Assembly (NCBI GenBank): GCA_024347015.1
Contig: AP024889.1
Coordinates: 124,001 to 188,000, forward strand
DNA from: Vibrio pectenicida
GTDB taxonomy: Bacteria; Pseudomonadota; Gammaproteobacteria; Enterobacterales; Vibrionaceae
Direction of reading: 5' to 3'
Length of the DNA stretch: 64,000 nucleotides
In this document: positions 6,708-15,251 of the stretch, in pieces
Position numbering within the stretch: the stretch's first letter is position 1
Layout of the letters: every line of letters starts with the position of its first letter
Notes under the pieces: model-generated
The model's input: the letters and a program-made list of their open reading frames with translations, nothing else
Told to the model about the DNA's origin: nothing
Databases searched by the model: none
Position numbers and translations under genes: made by a program

Positions 6708-8078
6708 ATGCCATTTTTAAAGTCTCAAATTGAACAGCTTTCGGCACCGATCGATGATGATTTAGCATGTGGTGTATACCTGAAATCAGATAAAAACGCA
6801 TTTCGACCTTTGAGAAATGAATTTAACGTCGCCCAAACCGCGTTACGAAAGCTTTGCCAAAATCCAAGTACTGAAGAGCAACGAGAATTGAAAGAGGCTT
6901 GTTTAGATAGCTGGCAAGTTCTTTCTGTCACTTTGTTAGAGCAGTTTTCAAATAAAACTAGGGATATAGAGTTGATTGCTTGGTTTATTGCAGCTCAGTT
7001 TCTTTTGGATACGTCGATTGAGAGTGCTGCAAACAGTTTTGAATGGTTGGCGAATTTAGTTGAAGAGCAGTGGACAGATCTAAATCCTGTACTGCCACTG
7101 AAGCAACTGAGACTAGAAAGTGAGGATGGGCAAGCCAAAGAGCAAGCTGATGCAAAGGTAAAAGCATTTTCCCAATTGGTAGGGGACAGAGAAGAAAGCT
7201 CTATTCTGTATGCACCAATACTGCAATTGCCACTTATTGGAGATGTGACTTTTTTTAATTACCAAAGTGCCGAGAAAAGAGGTGAAATCAGCTTACTTAA
7301 ATCTTCGTTGACTGCTTTAGTGGCTAATGAGCGCATTGCCATTCAATCTAAAATGGTGAATGTCGAACGTTGTATTGAACAATTGGATCGTCTTGCGAAA
7401 TCGGTGTCACATTATACACAACATGTCAGCACCCAAGGAGTAAATTTTGGGTTTGTTAAGTCGATTCTCACCCGAGTTAATAATGCTCTTGAGCAACTGA
7501 GCGGAATAAAGTTAGCCACCAACGAAGCGCTCGGTGAAATGGGAAAAGATCATCAACTTGAAAATTTGACTGACGATGAGCAGGCAAAAGACAGTTCGCA
7601 CACTACTACGGTACATGCAAAACCTGCCCCCCAGCGGCTTCATGCAGGCAATCTGTCTGAATGGAGCAAGTTGAATACGATGAACAGAGATCTTGCATTT
7701 CATTTATTGCAAGAGGTTTCTGACTATTTTCGTCAAAGTGAGCCACACAGCCCAGTTTCTTTCTTGCTAGAAAAAGCAATTCGATGGGGTTACCTGCCTC
7801 TGCCTGAGATGCTTCAGGAAATGATGTCTGAGCAGAGTGAAGCCTCTATACGTGCAGTCTGTAATGCTGCCGGGCTTAGTCATCTTGGGGCATTGTCTTT
7901 GAAGGGGATGGCTTCAGGGGGTGATATCAAAAATATACCGACGCCCCAATTAACTCCAACCACTTCGGGAAACCTAGGTGTTGAAAATCAGATAACACAG
8001 TTGCCCTCAAGTACAGATACTCAATCTGATAAAGGTGACGAACTAGAATCATCCTCTTCGTTGGACTTGAGTTGGTAA
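6708..8078 (+). CDS. tssA: T6SS baseplate/cap protein TssA
   Basis: TssA helps assemble baseplate and sheath. The 456 residues begin with the ImpA N-terminal domain (APIDDDLACGVYLKSD, then the helical ELIAWFIAAQFLLDTS segment at about 85-100). A C-terminal helical domain carries YFRQSEPHSPVSFLLEKAIRWG near residue 340-365, the motif typical of one TssA class. Between them is a polar linker around 275-310, and the last 60 residues are low in complexity. It is the first gene of the main run tssA-hcp-tssB-tssC. Assignment to the family is firm; which functional subclass is uncertain. Confidence 0.9.
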   Translation: MPFLKSQIEQLSAPIDDDLACGVYLKSDKNAFRPLRNEFNVAQTALRKLCQNPSTEEQRELKEACLDSWQVLSVTLLEQFSNKTRDIELIAWFIAAQFLLDTSIESAANSFEWLANLVEEQWTDLNPVLPLKQLRLESEDGQAKEQADAKVKAFSQLVGDREESSILYAPILQLPLIGDVTFFNYQSAEKRGEISLLKSSLTALVANERIAIQSKMVNVERCIEQLDRLAKSVSHYTQHVSTQGVNFGFVKSILTRVNNALEQLSGIKLATNEALGEMGKDHQLENLTDDEQAKDSSHTTTVHAKPAPQRLHAGNLSEWSKLNTMNRDLAFHLLQEVSDYFRQSEPHSPVSFLLEKAIRWGYLPLPEMLQEMMSEQSEASIRAVCNAAGLSHLGALSLKGMASGGDIKNIPTPQLTPTTSGNLGVENQITQLPSSTDTQSDKGDELESSSSLDLSW

Positions 8079-8103
8079 TGACTTTTATAAATAAGGAAAG
8101 ATT

Positions 8104-8640
8104 ATGGCAAGTATATACATGCGTATAGATGGCTTCACATCAGATGGCTCTGCAACCGTTAAAGAAATCAAGACAAAAAATGGTAAGAACAAGGGGTGGT
8201 TTGCACTGAACTCTTTTACTTGGAGTGGCTCTCGAAAAGTGGCTATGGACGTCGGTAATATGACAAATGCTGACTCAGGTAAAGTGGCTTTCTCCAAAGT
8301 GAGAGTTAGTAAAGAAGTTGATGGTGCATCTGAAGATTTACTTTCCTTCCTTTTTGCTCCCGGCGAAAAAGGCAAAACCGTTGAGATTGCGTTTACTAAG
8401 CCTAGCCGCCTTGGCAAAGGTAAAGAAGTCTACTTTCAACTGAAACTCGAGGAAGCACGTTTGGTGAATTATTCAGTCTATGGTGTCAAAGGTTCTCAGC
8501 CTTTAGAGCGCATGTCACTTTCTTATACAGTCATTCATCAGAAGCATAGCTATGAAGCTTCTGGAGGGGATTTAAAAGATGGTGGCCTTGTCACATTCGA
8601 CTTGAAGGAAGGTGAAATGAAATCGGGCAGTAAAAAATAA
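8104..8640 (+). CDS. hcp: T6SS tube protein Hcp (TssD)
   Basis: Hcp hexamers stack into the inner tube that is expelled with the spike; secretion of Hcp is the standard sign of a working T6SS. The 178-residue protein starts MASIYMRIDGF and keeps the beta-barrel pattern, including GWFALNSFTWSGSRK, and a late LSYTVIHQKH. The length is slightly above the common 160-172. It has AAGGA 8 bases before its ATG. It is located upstream of tssB rather than next to vgrG. Confidence 0.93.
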   Translation: MASIYMRIDGFTSDGSATVKEIKTKNGKNKGWFALNSFTWSGSRKVAMDVGNMTNADSGKVAFSKVRVSKEVDGASEDLLSFLFAPGEKGKTVEIAFTKPSRLGKGKEVYFQLKLEEARLVNYSVYGVKGSQPLERMSLSYTVIHQKHSYEASGGDLKDGGLVTFDLKEGEMKSGSKK

Positions 8641-8707
8641 TTTTGGTTAGATAAGCCTTTCATCGACACACTATTTTTTGGATATTTTTTATATTTAGGG
8701 CACCATC

Positions 8708-9217
8708 ATGGCATTGAATTCACAGCATAAGCGCGTTAGTAAAAATCGTGTCAGTATTACATACGATGTTGAAACAAATGGCGCAGTTGAGACCAAGGAA
8801 TTACCGTTTGTTATTGGAGTGATTGGGGATTTCTCTGGCAACAAACCAGAATCTGAAAAAGTGGATATTGAAGACCGTCAGTTTACTGGTATCGATAAAG
8901 ATAATTTTGATACAGTGATGGGGCGTATCCATCCTCATCTTTCTTACAAGGTAGATAACAAGCTAACCAATGATGATAGTCAGTTTGAAGTGAACTTAAG
9001 CTTTCGTTCAATGAAAGACTTCCACCCAGAGCATTTGGTTAATCAGATTGAACCACTTAAACATCTTGTTGAAACGCGTAATCAGTTAAAGCTATTGCTA
9101 AGCAAGGCTGACCGCTCAAGAGACCTCGAGCGTCTTTTGAAAGATGTTCTACAAAACACAGATGCCATTAATGGTTTGGCTGAAGAATTGGGTATCAATA
9201 AAGAAGGGGCGGAATAA
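8708..9217 (+). CDS. tssB: T6SS sheath small subunit TssB (VipA)
   Basis: With TssC it forms the contractile sheath around the Hcp tube. The 169 residues include the family features: RVSITYDVETNGAVETKELPFVIGVIGDFSG near the start, the IDKDNFDTVMGRIHP segment around 65-80, and a C-terminal helix (RDLERLLKDVLQN). Its stop overlaps the tssC ATG by one base, so translation of the two partners is coupled. The string quoted first is split across residues 13-43. Confidence 0.95.
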   Translation: MALNSQHKRVSKNRVSITYDVETNGAVETKELPFVIGVIGDFSGNKPESEKVDIEDRQFTGIDKDNFDTVMGRIHPHLSYKVDNKLTNDDSQFEVNLSFRSMKDFHPEHLVNQIEPLKHLVETRNQLKLLLSKADRSRDLERLLKDVLQNTDAINGLAEELGINKEGAE

Positions 9218-10686
9218 TGTCTGTTGAACAGCAAGCCGTAAAAGGTTCAGATGGAGTCACATATAGTTTCCTAGAGAAAGCGATCAGTGCTACGGACCAA
9301 ACACCGGTTGATACCACCAAAGAGCTCTTGAGCATCATGACATCCCAAGCGCTTGAGGGTACGGTAACTTGGGACAAAAATCTAACCTTGACTATTGAAA
9401 AAGCAGTCAGTGAAATAGATAAGAAAATTTCTGATCAGTTATCAGTCGTAATGAAAAACAAAGAGTTACAGAGGTTGGAAGGCTCGTGGTTGGGTTTGCA
9501 GAAGTTGGTTAAAAACAGCGAACTTGGTCCTGATCTGAAGATTAAATTGGTTGACTACACTAAAGATGAATTACTAGAACAATTTGAAGATGCACCTGCA
9601 ATCGATCGTAGCCGTTTTTTCGACATGGTATACCAAGAAGAGTTTGGTACAGCAGGTGGAGAGCCATATGGCGTCCTTTTAGGTGATTATGAGTTTGGTT
9701 ATAGTGACCCAGATGTTGCACTGCTGCGCTATATGGGTGAGGTGGCATCAGCTTCTCATGCACCATTTATAGCAGCCGCTAGTTCCAGTATGTTTGATTT
9801 TACTTCATTCCGCAGTTTTGCAGAAGGTAAGCCAGTGGCAGCGGGCTTTGATTCTCCTGCATACGCGAGCTGGAATGCATTTCGTCAAAGTGATGATTCA
9901 CGTTATGTTGCATTGACACTGCCCAAAACAATGTCACGTCTTCCCTATGGTTCAGATACTGTGGCGATTAAATCTTTCGCATTTGAAGAGCTTGAAGTTA
10001 ACGACAGTGGTGAGAAGATTGTGCGTTCAGATAGCGACTTTGTATGGAGTAATGCTGCGTACGAATTAGGCCTTCTTATGACTCAGGCCTACACTAAGTA
10101 CGGTTGGTGTACGGCGATCCGTGGTACAGAAAATGGTGGTAAAGTTGAAAGCCTGCCTAACTTTACGTACTTCTCTGATGCTGGCGACCTCCTGCAGCAG
10201 TGTCCAGCAGAAGTGAATCTAACAGATGAACGCGAGAAAGAGTTGAGTGACCTAGGTTTTCTTCCCTTGGTCCACTACAAGAGCACTAACTACGCTGTAT
10301 TTATGGGGGCTCAAACGGCGCATAAACCCAAAACCTACACCGACCCAGGAGCAACCGCAAACTCAGCTATTTCAGCACGCTTACCATATACCATGGCAAG
10401 CAGCCGCATAGCATCATACCTTAAGGTCATGGGCCGCGATCGCATTGGTTCAAATCTTTCGCCAAGCGATGTTCAGAAAGAACTGAATTCTTGGATTAAC
10501 CAATATGTTAACCCAAGCGCCATTGGTAACGATGCGAAAGCAACACATCCTTTAGTGGCTGCAAAAATAACAGTAGAAGAGCAAGCAGGCCGTCCCGGCG
10601 CATATTCAGCAGTAACTTATCTGCGCCCATGGCTACAAATGGAAGAACTGACTGCCTCACTTCGTATGGTCGCTAACATCCCATGA
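9217..10686 (+). CDS. tssC: T6SS sheath large subunit TssC (VipB)
   Basis: The 489-residue large sheath subunit wraps with TssB and is recycled by ClpV after contraction. Conserved features are the RLEGSWLGLQKLV helix near residue 88, EFGTAGGEPYGVLLGDY near 143-160, and the C-terminal NPSAIGNDAKATHPLVAA with a final PWLQMEELTASLRMV. Length and motifs are normal for the family. A divergent second copy follows 49 bases downstream. Confidence 0.95.
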   Translation: MSVEQQAVKGSDGVTYSFLEKAISATDQTPVDTTKELLSIMTSQALEGTVTWDKNLTLTIEKAVSEIDKKISDQLSVVMKNKELQRLEGSWLGLQKLVKNSELGPDLKIKLVDYTKDELLEQFEDAPAIDRSRFFDMVYQEEFGTAGGEPYGVLLGDYEFGYSDPDVALLRYMGEVASASHAPFIAAASSSMFDFTSFRSFAEGKPVAAGFDSPAYASWNAFRQSDDSRYVALTLPKTMSRLPYGSDTVAIKSFAFEELEVNDSGEKIVRSDSDFVWSNAAYELGLLMTQAYTKYGWCTAIRGTENGGKVESLPNFTYFSDAGDLLQQCPAEVNLTDEREKELSDLGFLPLVHYKSTNYAVFMGAQTAHKPKTYTDPGATANSAISARLPYTMASSRIASYLKVMGRDRIGSNLSPSDVQKELNSWINQYVNPSAIGNDAKATHPLVAAKITVEEQAGRPGAYSAVTYLRPWLQMEELTASLRMVANIP

Positions 10687-10735
10687 TGATGCTATTCGGG
10701 GATACTGTCTCTGAATGTTTTGAATTGAGTAGTAA

Positions 10736-12091
10736 ATGAATCCAAACAATCAATGGAAGAGCGTGCTGAACGATCATATGGATTGGCATGAGTTGCTCAC
10801 ATGTGCCCAAGCTCAGTCTAGGGCTCAATTTAAAGCACTACTTATTCGCTTGATGGCTGAACTAGATATATTGATTAGTGGGCAGTTATCTGAAGTTATT
10901 CAGCATAAGTACTTTAAGCAACTTGAAGCTTCTTGGGCTGGGATTAAGTCATTGATTGATTTAAAAGCTTCACAGAGAAGAATCAAAGTCAAGTTATTAA
11001 ATGTTAGTTGGAACACGGTTTCGGCTGATCTCAATTATTCCTTTGATTTAAAGAAGTCCTCTCTATATAGACAATTGTACTCAAATGAGTTTGATACCGC
11101 TGGAGGTTCTCCTTTTGGGTTGATGATGGTTGATCATAAGGTTTCGTCCGGCTCCAGCGACGAACTTGATTTTGACGATCTTTACACTCTCCAGTTACTT
11201 TCTGAGCTAGGTGAACTGGCATTCTGCCCAATGATATTAGGTGTGGATGAGTTTTTCTTTGGTGATGATCCTCGCAGGCAGATTTTCGATTGTAAGCGTG
11301 TTGAGCGTATTTTGACCAGTCAAGACTTCTTGTCTTGGCGATTATTGAGAGAGAAAGCCTCTTCTCGGTTTTTATACTTAGTAATGCCTGAATATCTCGT
11401 ACGAGAGCCTTTTTACCAATACCAAGCAGGTTTTGTATTTAGTGAAAATAAGCAAGAAAGCCATGCCCTTTGGGGAAACAGTGCCTATCTTATGGTAAGT
11501 AACGTGATACGTGAGTTTGACCGCATTAGTTGGTTTGGCTTCCTTCGTTCTTATGATGAAACGGGGACTTATGGTGCTATGGTTCAAGACTCAATCAATA
11601 TGCAAACAAAAGTCGACTTACCTAGTGAGAAGGACGGTTTTTGGTCTACTCAAGGGTTCATACCTTTAACCAGTCTTTACCTAAGTCGCCATAAAGGATT
11701 CTTTAGTAATCAATCAGTTTGGCAAGTTCCTGATGAGTCGTGTCGACAGGTTGGAATGCTACAGACTAACTTAATGGTATGTCGTTTTGGCCATTACATC
11801 AAAGCTCAGCTTCGTGATCGAGTAGGTCGTTATGACAGTACTGAAAGTTGTCGCCAAAGCCTTAAATCTTGGTTAGACCAATTTACTAATAACGTAAGCT
11901 ACGCTGAAGATTCTATTTTAGCACGTTATCCATTGCGTTCTTGCTACGTACGTATTGAAGAAGCCCAGTATGATAGCATGAGTTATCAGTGTGAGATCAT
12001 GCTTCAGCCCCAATATCAGTACGACATGATGGACGCAAAAGTAGTACTGACCACCTCATTTTCAAGCTCAGAAATTGGGAAAAAGCAATGA
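10736..12091 (+). CDS. Second, divergent TssC-like sheath protein
   Basis: The 451-residue product is plainly a TssC relative: it retains the helix QLEASWAGIKSLI, then EFDTAGGSPFGLMMVDH, the SWFGFLRSYDETG segment, and a C-terminal domain aligned with that of the upstream TssC. It is shorter and much diverged, and its own TssB partner is absent. Paired TssC proteins (such as TssC40 and TssC41 in Agrobacterium) are known, so this may be a second sheath or baseplate-adapter subunit. It overlaps tssE by four bases (ATGA), arguing that it is expressed with the baseplate genes. Its specific role here is inferred. Confidence 0.85.
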   Translation: MNPNNQWKSVLNDHMDWHELLTCAQAQSRAQFKALLIRLMAELDILISGQLSEVIQHKYFKQLEASWAGIKSLIDLKASQRRIKVKLLNVSWNTVSADLNYSFDLKKSSLYRQLYSNEFDTAGGSPFGLMMVDHKVSSGSSDELDFDDLYTLQLLSELGELAFCPMILGVDEFFFGDDPRRQIFDCKRVERILTSQDFLSWRLLREKASSRFLYLVMPEYLVREPFYQYQAGFVFSENKQESHALWGNSAYLMVSNVIREFDRISWFGFLRSYDETGTYGAMVQDSINMQTKVDLPSEKDGFWSTQGFIPLTSLYLSRHKGFFSNQSVWQVPDESCRQVGMLQTNLMVCRFGHYIKAQLRDRVGRYDSTESCRQSLKSWLDQFTNNVSYAEDSILARYPLRSCYVRIEEAQYDSMSYQCEIMLQPQYQYDMMDAKVVLTTSFSSSEIGKKQ

Positions 12092-12504
12092 GTCTGATGG
12101 CGAAATTAACCCAAAGTTGGAATGATGATGTCGATGGTGTCCATGACGCGCTGGTCGACAATATTTGTGACCTACTTTCAAGTCGAGCGCCTATGTGGGC
12201 GAATGGAACTTCTGCTGGTGAAGGCACTATAGTTGAGCTTGGAACATGTAATATTGCTAGGGTGCAATGCAAGGCAAATACTGGCGATATTGTTGCTGAA
12301 ATAGAAAAGCTAGTTCGTTGTTATGAACCACGGTTATCTGGGGTAGATGTTGAGGTTCAGGAAGGGAAGGTGGGTGACAACCAATTGAGTTTTCGTTTGT
12401 CTGCTGTTGTGCATTCTGATATTGGAGATGAAGCGATTGTTCTTGATTCTTGCTTGGATCTGAGTACTAACAAACTAGAAGTAAGGACGTCGAGTTTTGT
12501 CTGA
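12088..12504 (+). CDS. tssE: T6SS baseplate protein TssE
   Basis: TssE is the gp25-like wedge component that starts sheath polymerisation. The 138-residue protein has the conserved late motif IEKLVRCYEPRLSGVDVEV (about residues 68-90) and an LSFRLSAVV strand. The N-terminal half is more variable and contains no extra domain. It overlaps the preceding tssC-like gene by four bases and the next gene by eight, so it sits inside a translationally coupled string. Confidence 0.88.
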   Translation: MSLMAKLTQSWNDDVDGVHDALVDNICDLLSSRAPMWANGTSAGEGTIVELGTCNIARVQCKANTGDIVAEIEKLVRCYEPRLSGVDVEVQEGKVGDNQLSFRLSAVVHSDIGDEAIVLDSCLDLSTNKLEVRTSSFV

Positions 12505-14278
12505 TTCTTTGCTTTCCTACTTTGAACAGGAGCTTCGTTTTATTCGTACCGAAGCTTCGAAATTTGCTGAGCGCCATCCGGGAGCCGCTCGTTCTCTAGG
12601 TATGCGAAAGGACAGTATTGACGACCCGCAAGTAGTACGTTTGATTGAAAGCGTGGCGTTGATGAACGGTAAGCTTCAGCAGCGCTTGGATGAGTCTTTC
12701 CCAGAGCTGGCGGAAAGCTTAGTGAACTTGCTGTTCTCTCATTATCTTAGACCCGTACCTTCATATAGCATGTTGGACTTTAGTATTGCTGATGACGCAA
12801 GTACCAAGCACAGTATTCCCAAAGGTACCGAGTTCGATATATTTGAGGACGGTGGTGAACCTGTAGTATTTCGCACTACGGAAGACTTGGAACTGCTTCC
12901 GATCAAACTCACTTCTGCCGATGTTTTCTTTGCGCCTTTTGAGATGGCTAAGCCTATTGGTGCTGAAAGCACCAAAGCCATGTTAGAGCTTACGATCGAT
13001 GCGACAGATAAGGGCATCGAACTAAGCAAGTTGGGTATTAATAGTTTGAAGTTGCACCTTAAAGGTGAAAGTAATTTTGTGTTGCGTTTATATGACGTGA
13101 TGGCACAAGGGATTGCCCAAGTATGTATTTTTAACAATGACACTAGCTATTCGCTGGGTCAGTTTGCTATTCAGCCAATAGGGTTTGACGCAGAAGATAC
13201 TGTTTTACCGTATCAAGCAGCCAGTTTTGGTGGCTTCAAGCTATTGACTGAGTTCTTTATGTTCTCTGAACGTTTTTTGAGTTTTAAACTAGATTTAGGT
13301 GATGTTATTAGCAGAACGTCTGGATCTCAGTTCCGCATTCAGATTTTTCTAAATGAAATAAGTGTTGAGGTCGCTCGGGGTCTGCAAGCTCAGAATTTTT
13401 CCTTGTTCTTTACACCGCTGGTGAATTTGCGAAACAAAGTCTCAGAGCCGATTCAAATTGATTTTAGTCAAAAACAGTACCCCATCTATTTAGATTCTGG
13501 GCAAGACAGTGAACTTGAAGTATTTTCTGTTGATGATGTTTTGGATGTGACAGAGGGAGAGCCCTTCTCCGTAGCACAAATTTACGGCGAAAAATACGAT
13601 GACGAGGAGAGTCCCCTTCGCTGGCAGTTGGTGCAAAACTTCCATAAGAGAGGAGTATTGAACAGTGGTTTAAAAGTTGTAGACTTGGGGCACATCAGCG
13701 CGACATCTGAGCCTCGTATTTGGTCTGTAACTACAACTGCGGCCGATGGTGCGCGCGCTGGGACACTGCCTATTACTAGTCAGATCCGTTGCCGTGATTC
13801 ACTGACCATAATGGCATCTATGGAGCTGTTGTTCCGACCGACATTACCAGTGCGCAGCCGAGATGCCAACAAGAATGTTTGGGCACTGCTTAAACACTTG
13901 CACTTCAACTATCATGCCATTTTGGGTACAGATAACCCAATTACAACGCTCAAGAATGTGTTCGGGTTATACAATCATAGTCAAGCGGTACAGAACTACG
14001 CATATATCGAATCACTGCTCAGTATTGATCAAGAGCAAGTGGTGGCTCCAACTCGTATTTCTGGTAAAACTTGTTTTGCTTATGGGACAAAAATTTCCGT
14101 TACGCTAGATTCGACTAACGTAAATGGCGGTATATCGATGTTTGGGTATCTACTGGATCACTTCTTTGCATATTTTGCAGGCTTCAATAACTTTACTCAA
14201 GTTGATGTTTACCTTGAGGGCCACGATGGGGTTTACCTTTCTTTTCCAAGGAGAGCTGGGTGCAAAAGTCTGCTGTAG
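12497..14278 (+). CDS. tssF: T6SS baseplate protein TssF (VasA)
   Basis: TssF and TssG form the baseplate wedge that docks to the membrane complex through TssK. The 593-residue protein starts SDSLLSYFEQELRFIR, with FAERHPGAARSLG and DPQVVRLIESVALMNGKLQ in the first 65 residues, the clear TssF signature. The start is a TTG that overlaps the last 8 bases of tssE. It ends 19 bases inside the beginning of tssG. Length is normal. Confidence 0.94.
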   Translation: MSDSLLSYFEQELRFIRTEASKFAERHPGAARSLGMRKDSIDDPQVVRLIESVALMNGKLQQRLDESFPELAESLVNLLFSHYLRPVPSYSMLDFSIADDASTKHSIPKGTEFDIFEDGGEPVVFRTTEDLELLPIKLTSADVFFAPFEMAKPIGAESTKAMLELTIDATDKGIELSKLGINSLKLHLKGESNFVLRLYDVMAQGIAQVCIFNNDTSYSLGQFAIQPIGFDAEDTVLPYQAASFGGFKLLTEFFMFSERFLSFKLDLGDVISRTSGSQFRIQIFLNEISVEVARGLQAQNFSLFFTPLVNLRNKVSEPIQIDFSQKQYPIYLDSGQDSELEVFSVDDVLDVTEGEPFSVAQIYGEKYDDEESPLRWQLVQNFHKRGVLNSGLKVVDLGHISATSEPRIWSVTTTAADGARAGTLPITSQIRCRDSLTIMASMELLFRPTLPVRSRDANKNVWALLKHLHFNYHAILGTDNPITTLKNVFGLYNHSQAVQNYAYIESLLSIDQEQVVAPTRISGKTCFAYGTKISVTLDSTNVNGGISMFGYLLDHFFAYFAGFNNFTQVDVYLEGHDGVYLSFPRRAGCKSLL

Positions 14279-15243
14279 TCGGTTTAATGCAAGGGGAGTT
14301 TAAAGGACAGTTAGACGAAGCGTGGCAAATCCTCAAGCATCAAGCTCATGTGAATGACCAACGACCTGCGGTGAATTTCAGCGCAGAGGCGCTTCCCGCC
14401 TACTATCACTCGGAAGTTTCTAAACTAACGTTTGAGAGTAATGGTCAATACACACTGAAAACATCAGTGGCATCTTTATCTGGTAATGAGGGCTCTCTAC
14501 CTCGAGCTATGAATAACCAAGCATTAAAGGCGAAATTTGAGCTAGGAGATGAAGCGCCCCTCGACTTTTTCGATATGTTTAATAATCGCTACTACCGATT
14601 GTACTGCGAGACCAAACAAAAACACCAATTAGCTTATCAGATGGAGGAAGATACATTCCACTGGAATAACCATCGTCAATCTATCACCCAGATACTATCG
14701 AGTCTTGCCGGGCAAACAGAAGAAAAAGCACCAATACCAGAGTCACACTTAGTTAAATATATGGGCCTACTGGGGCTTAATATGACCTGTCCATTGACAC
14801 TAAAGACTATTTTGGAAGATTACTTTAAAGCTCAGTTTGAAGTGGAGCATAGTGGTTTGGAATATTTACCTCTAACGCCATGCTCACTGACTCAATTAGG
14901 CCAATCCGGCAATAACCAGCAATTAGGCATGGGAGCATTGATCGGTAAGTCAGCACCTATGTTCGGACAGCAACTGAATATCAAAATCTGCCCTAAAGAT
15001 TATCAGCATTATCTGAAGCTTCAGAGTGATAGCCAAATTATCCATGCTTTGGATTATATGGTTCGTAGTTATATGGGGGTTAACACTAAGTGTGAACTTT
15101 ATATGAAGGTGAACAGCCAATATTTACCAAGACTGAAACTCTCTATCAGCGATAAGAATAGCTTGCGAATTGGGCAATCTGCATGGATGAGTACCCAAAC
15201 TAATAGCCAACAGTTTGTTGAAATACCAATGACGAAAAGTTAG
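14260..15243 (+). CDS. tssG: T6SS baseplate protein TssG (VasB)
   Basis: Partner of TssF in the baseplate wedge. The 327 residues show the family pattern of a middle segment with DFFDMFNNRYYRLYCET around residues 105-122 and later SQLGQSG-like turns (PCSLTQLGQSGNN). The N-terminal conserved block of TssG is weak here: the protein begins MQKSAVVGLMQGEFKG and then EVSKLTFESNGQYTL. The start is GTG, preceded by AAGGAGAG, and overlaps tssF. It is followed 8 bases later by clpV. Confidence 0.88.
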   Translation: MQKSAVVGLMQGEFKGQLDEAWQILKHQAHVNDQRPAVNFSAEALPAYYHSEVSKLTFESNGQYTLKTSVASLSGNEGSLPRAMNNQALKAKFELGDEAPLDFFDMFNNRYYRLYCETKQKHQLAYQMEEDTFHWNNHRQSITQILSSLAGQTEEKAPIPESHLVKYMGLLGLNMTCPLTLKTILEDYFKAQFEVEHSGLEYLPLTPCSLTQLGQSGNNQQLGMGALIGKSAPMFGQQLNIKICPKDYQHYLKLQSDSQIIHALDYMVRSYMGVNTKCELYMKVNSQYLPRLKLSISDKNSLRIGQSAWMSTQTNSQQFVEIPMTKS

Positions 15244-15251
15244 GAAAATGA

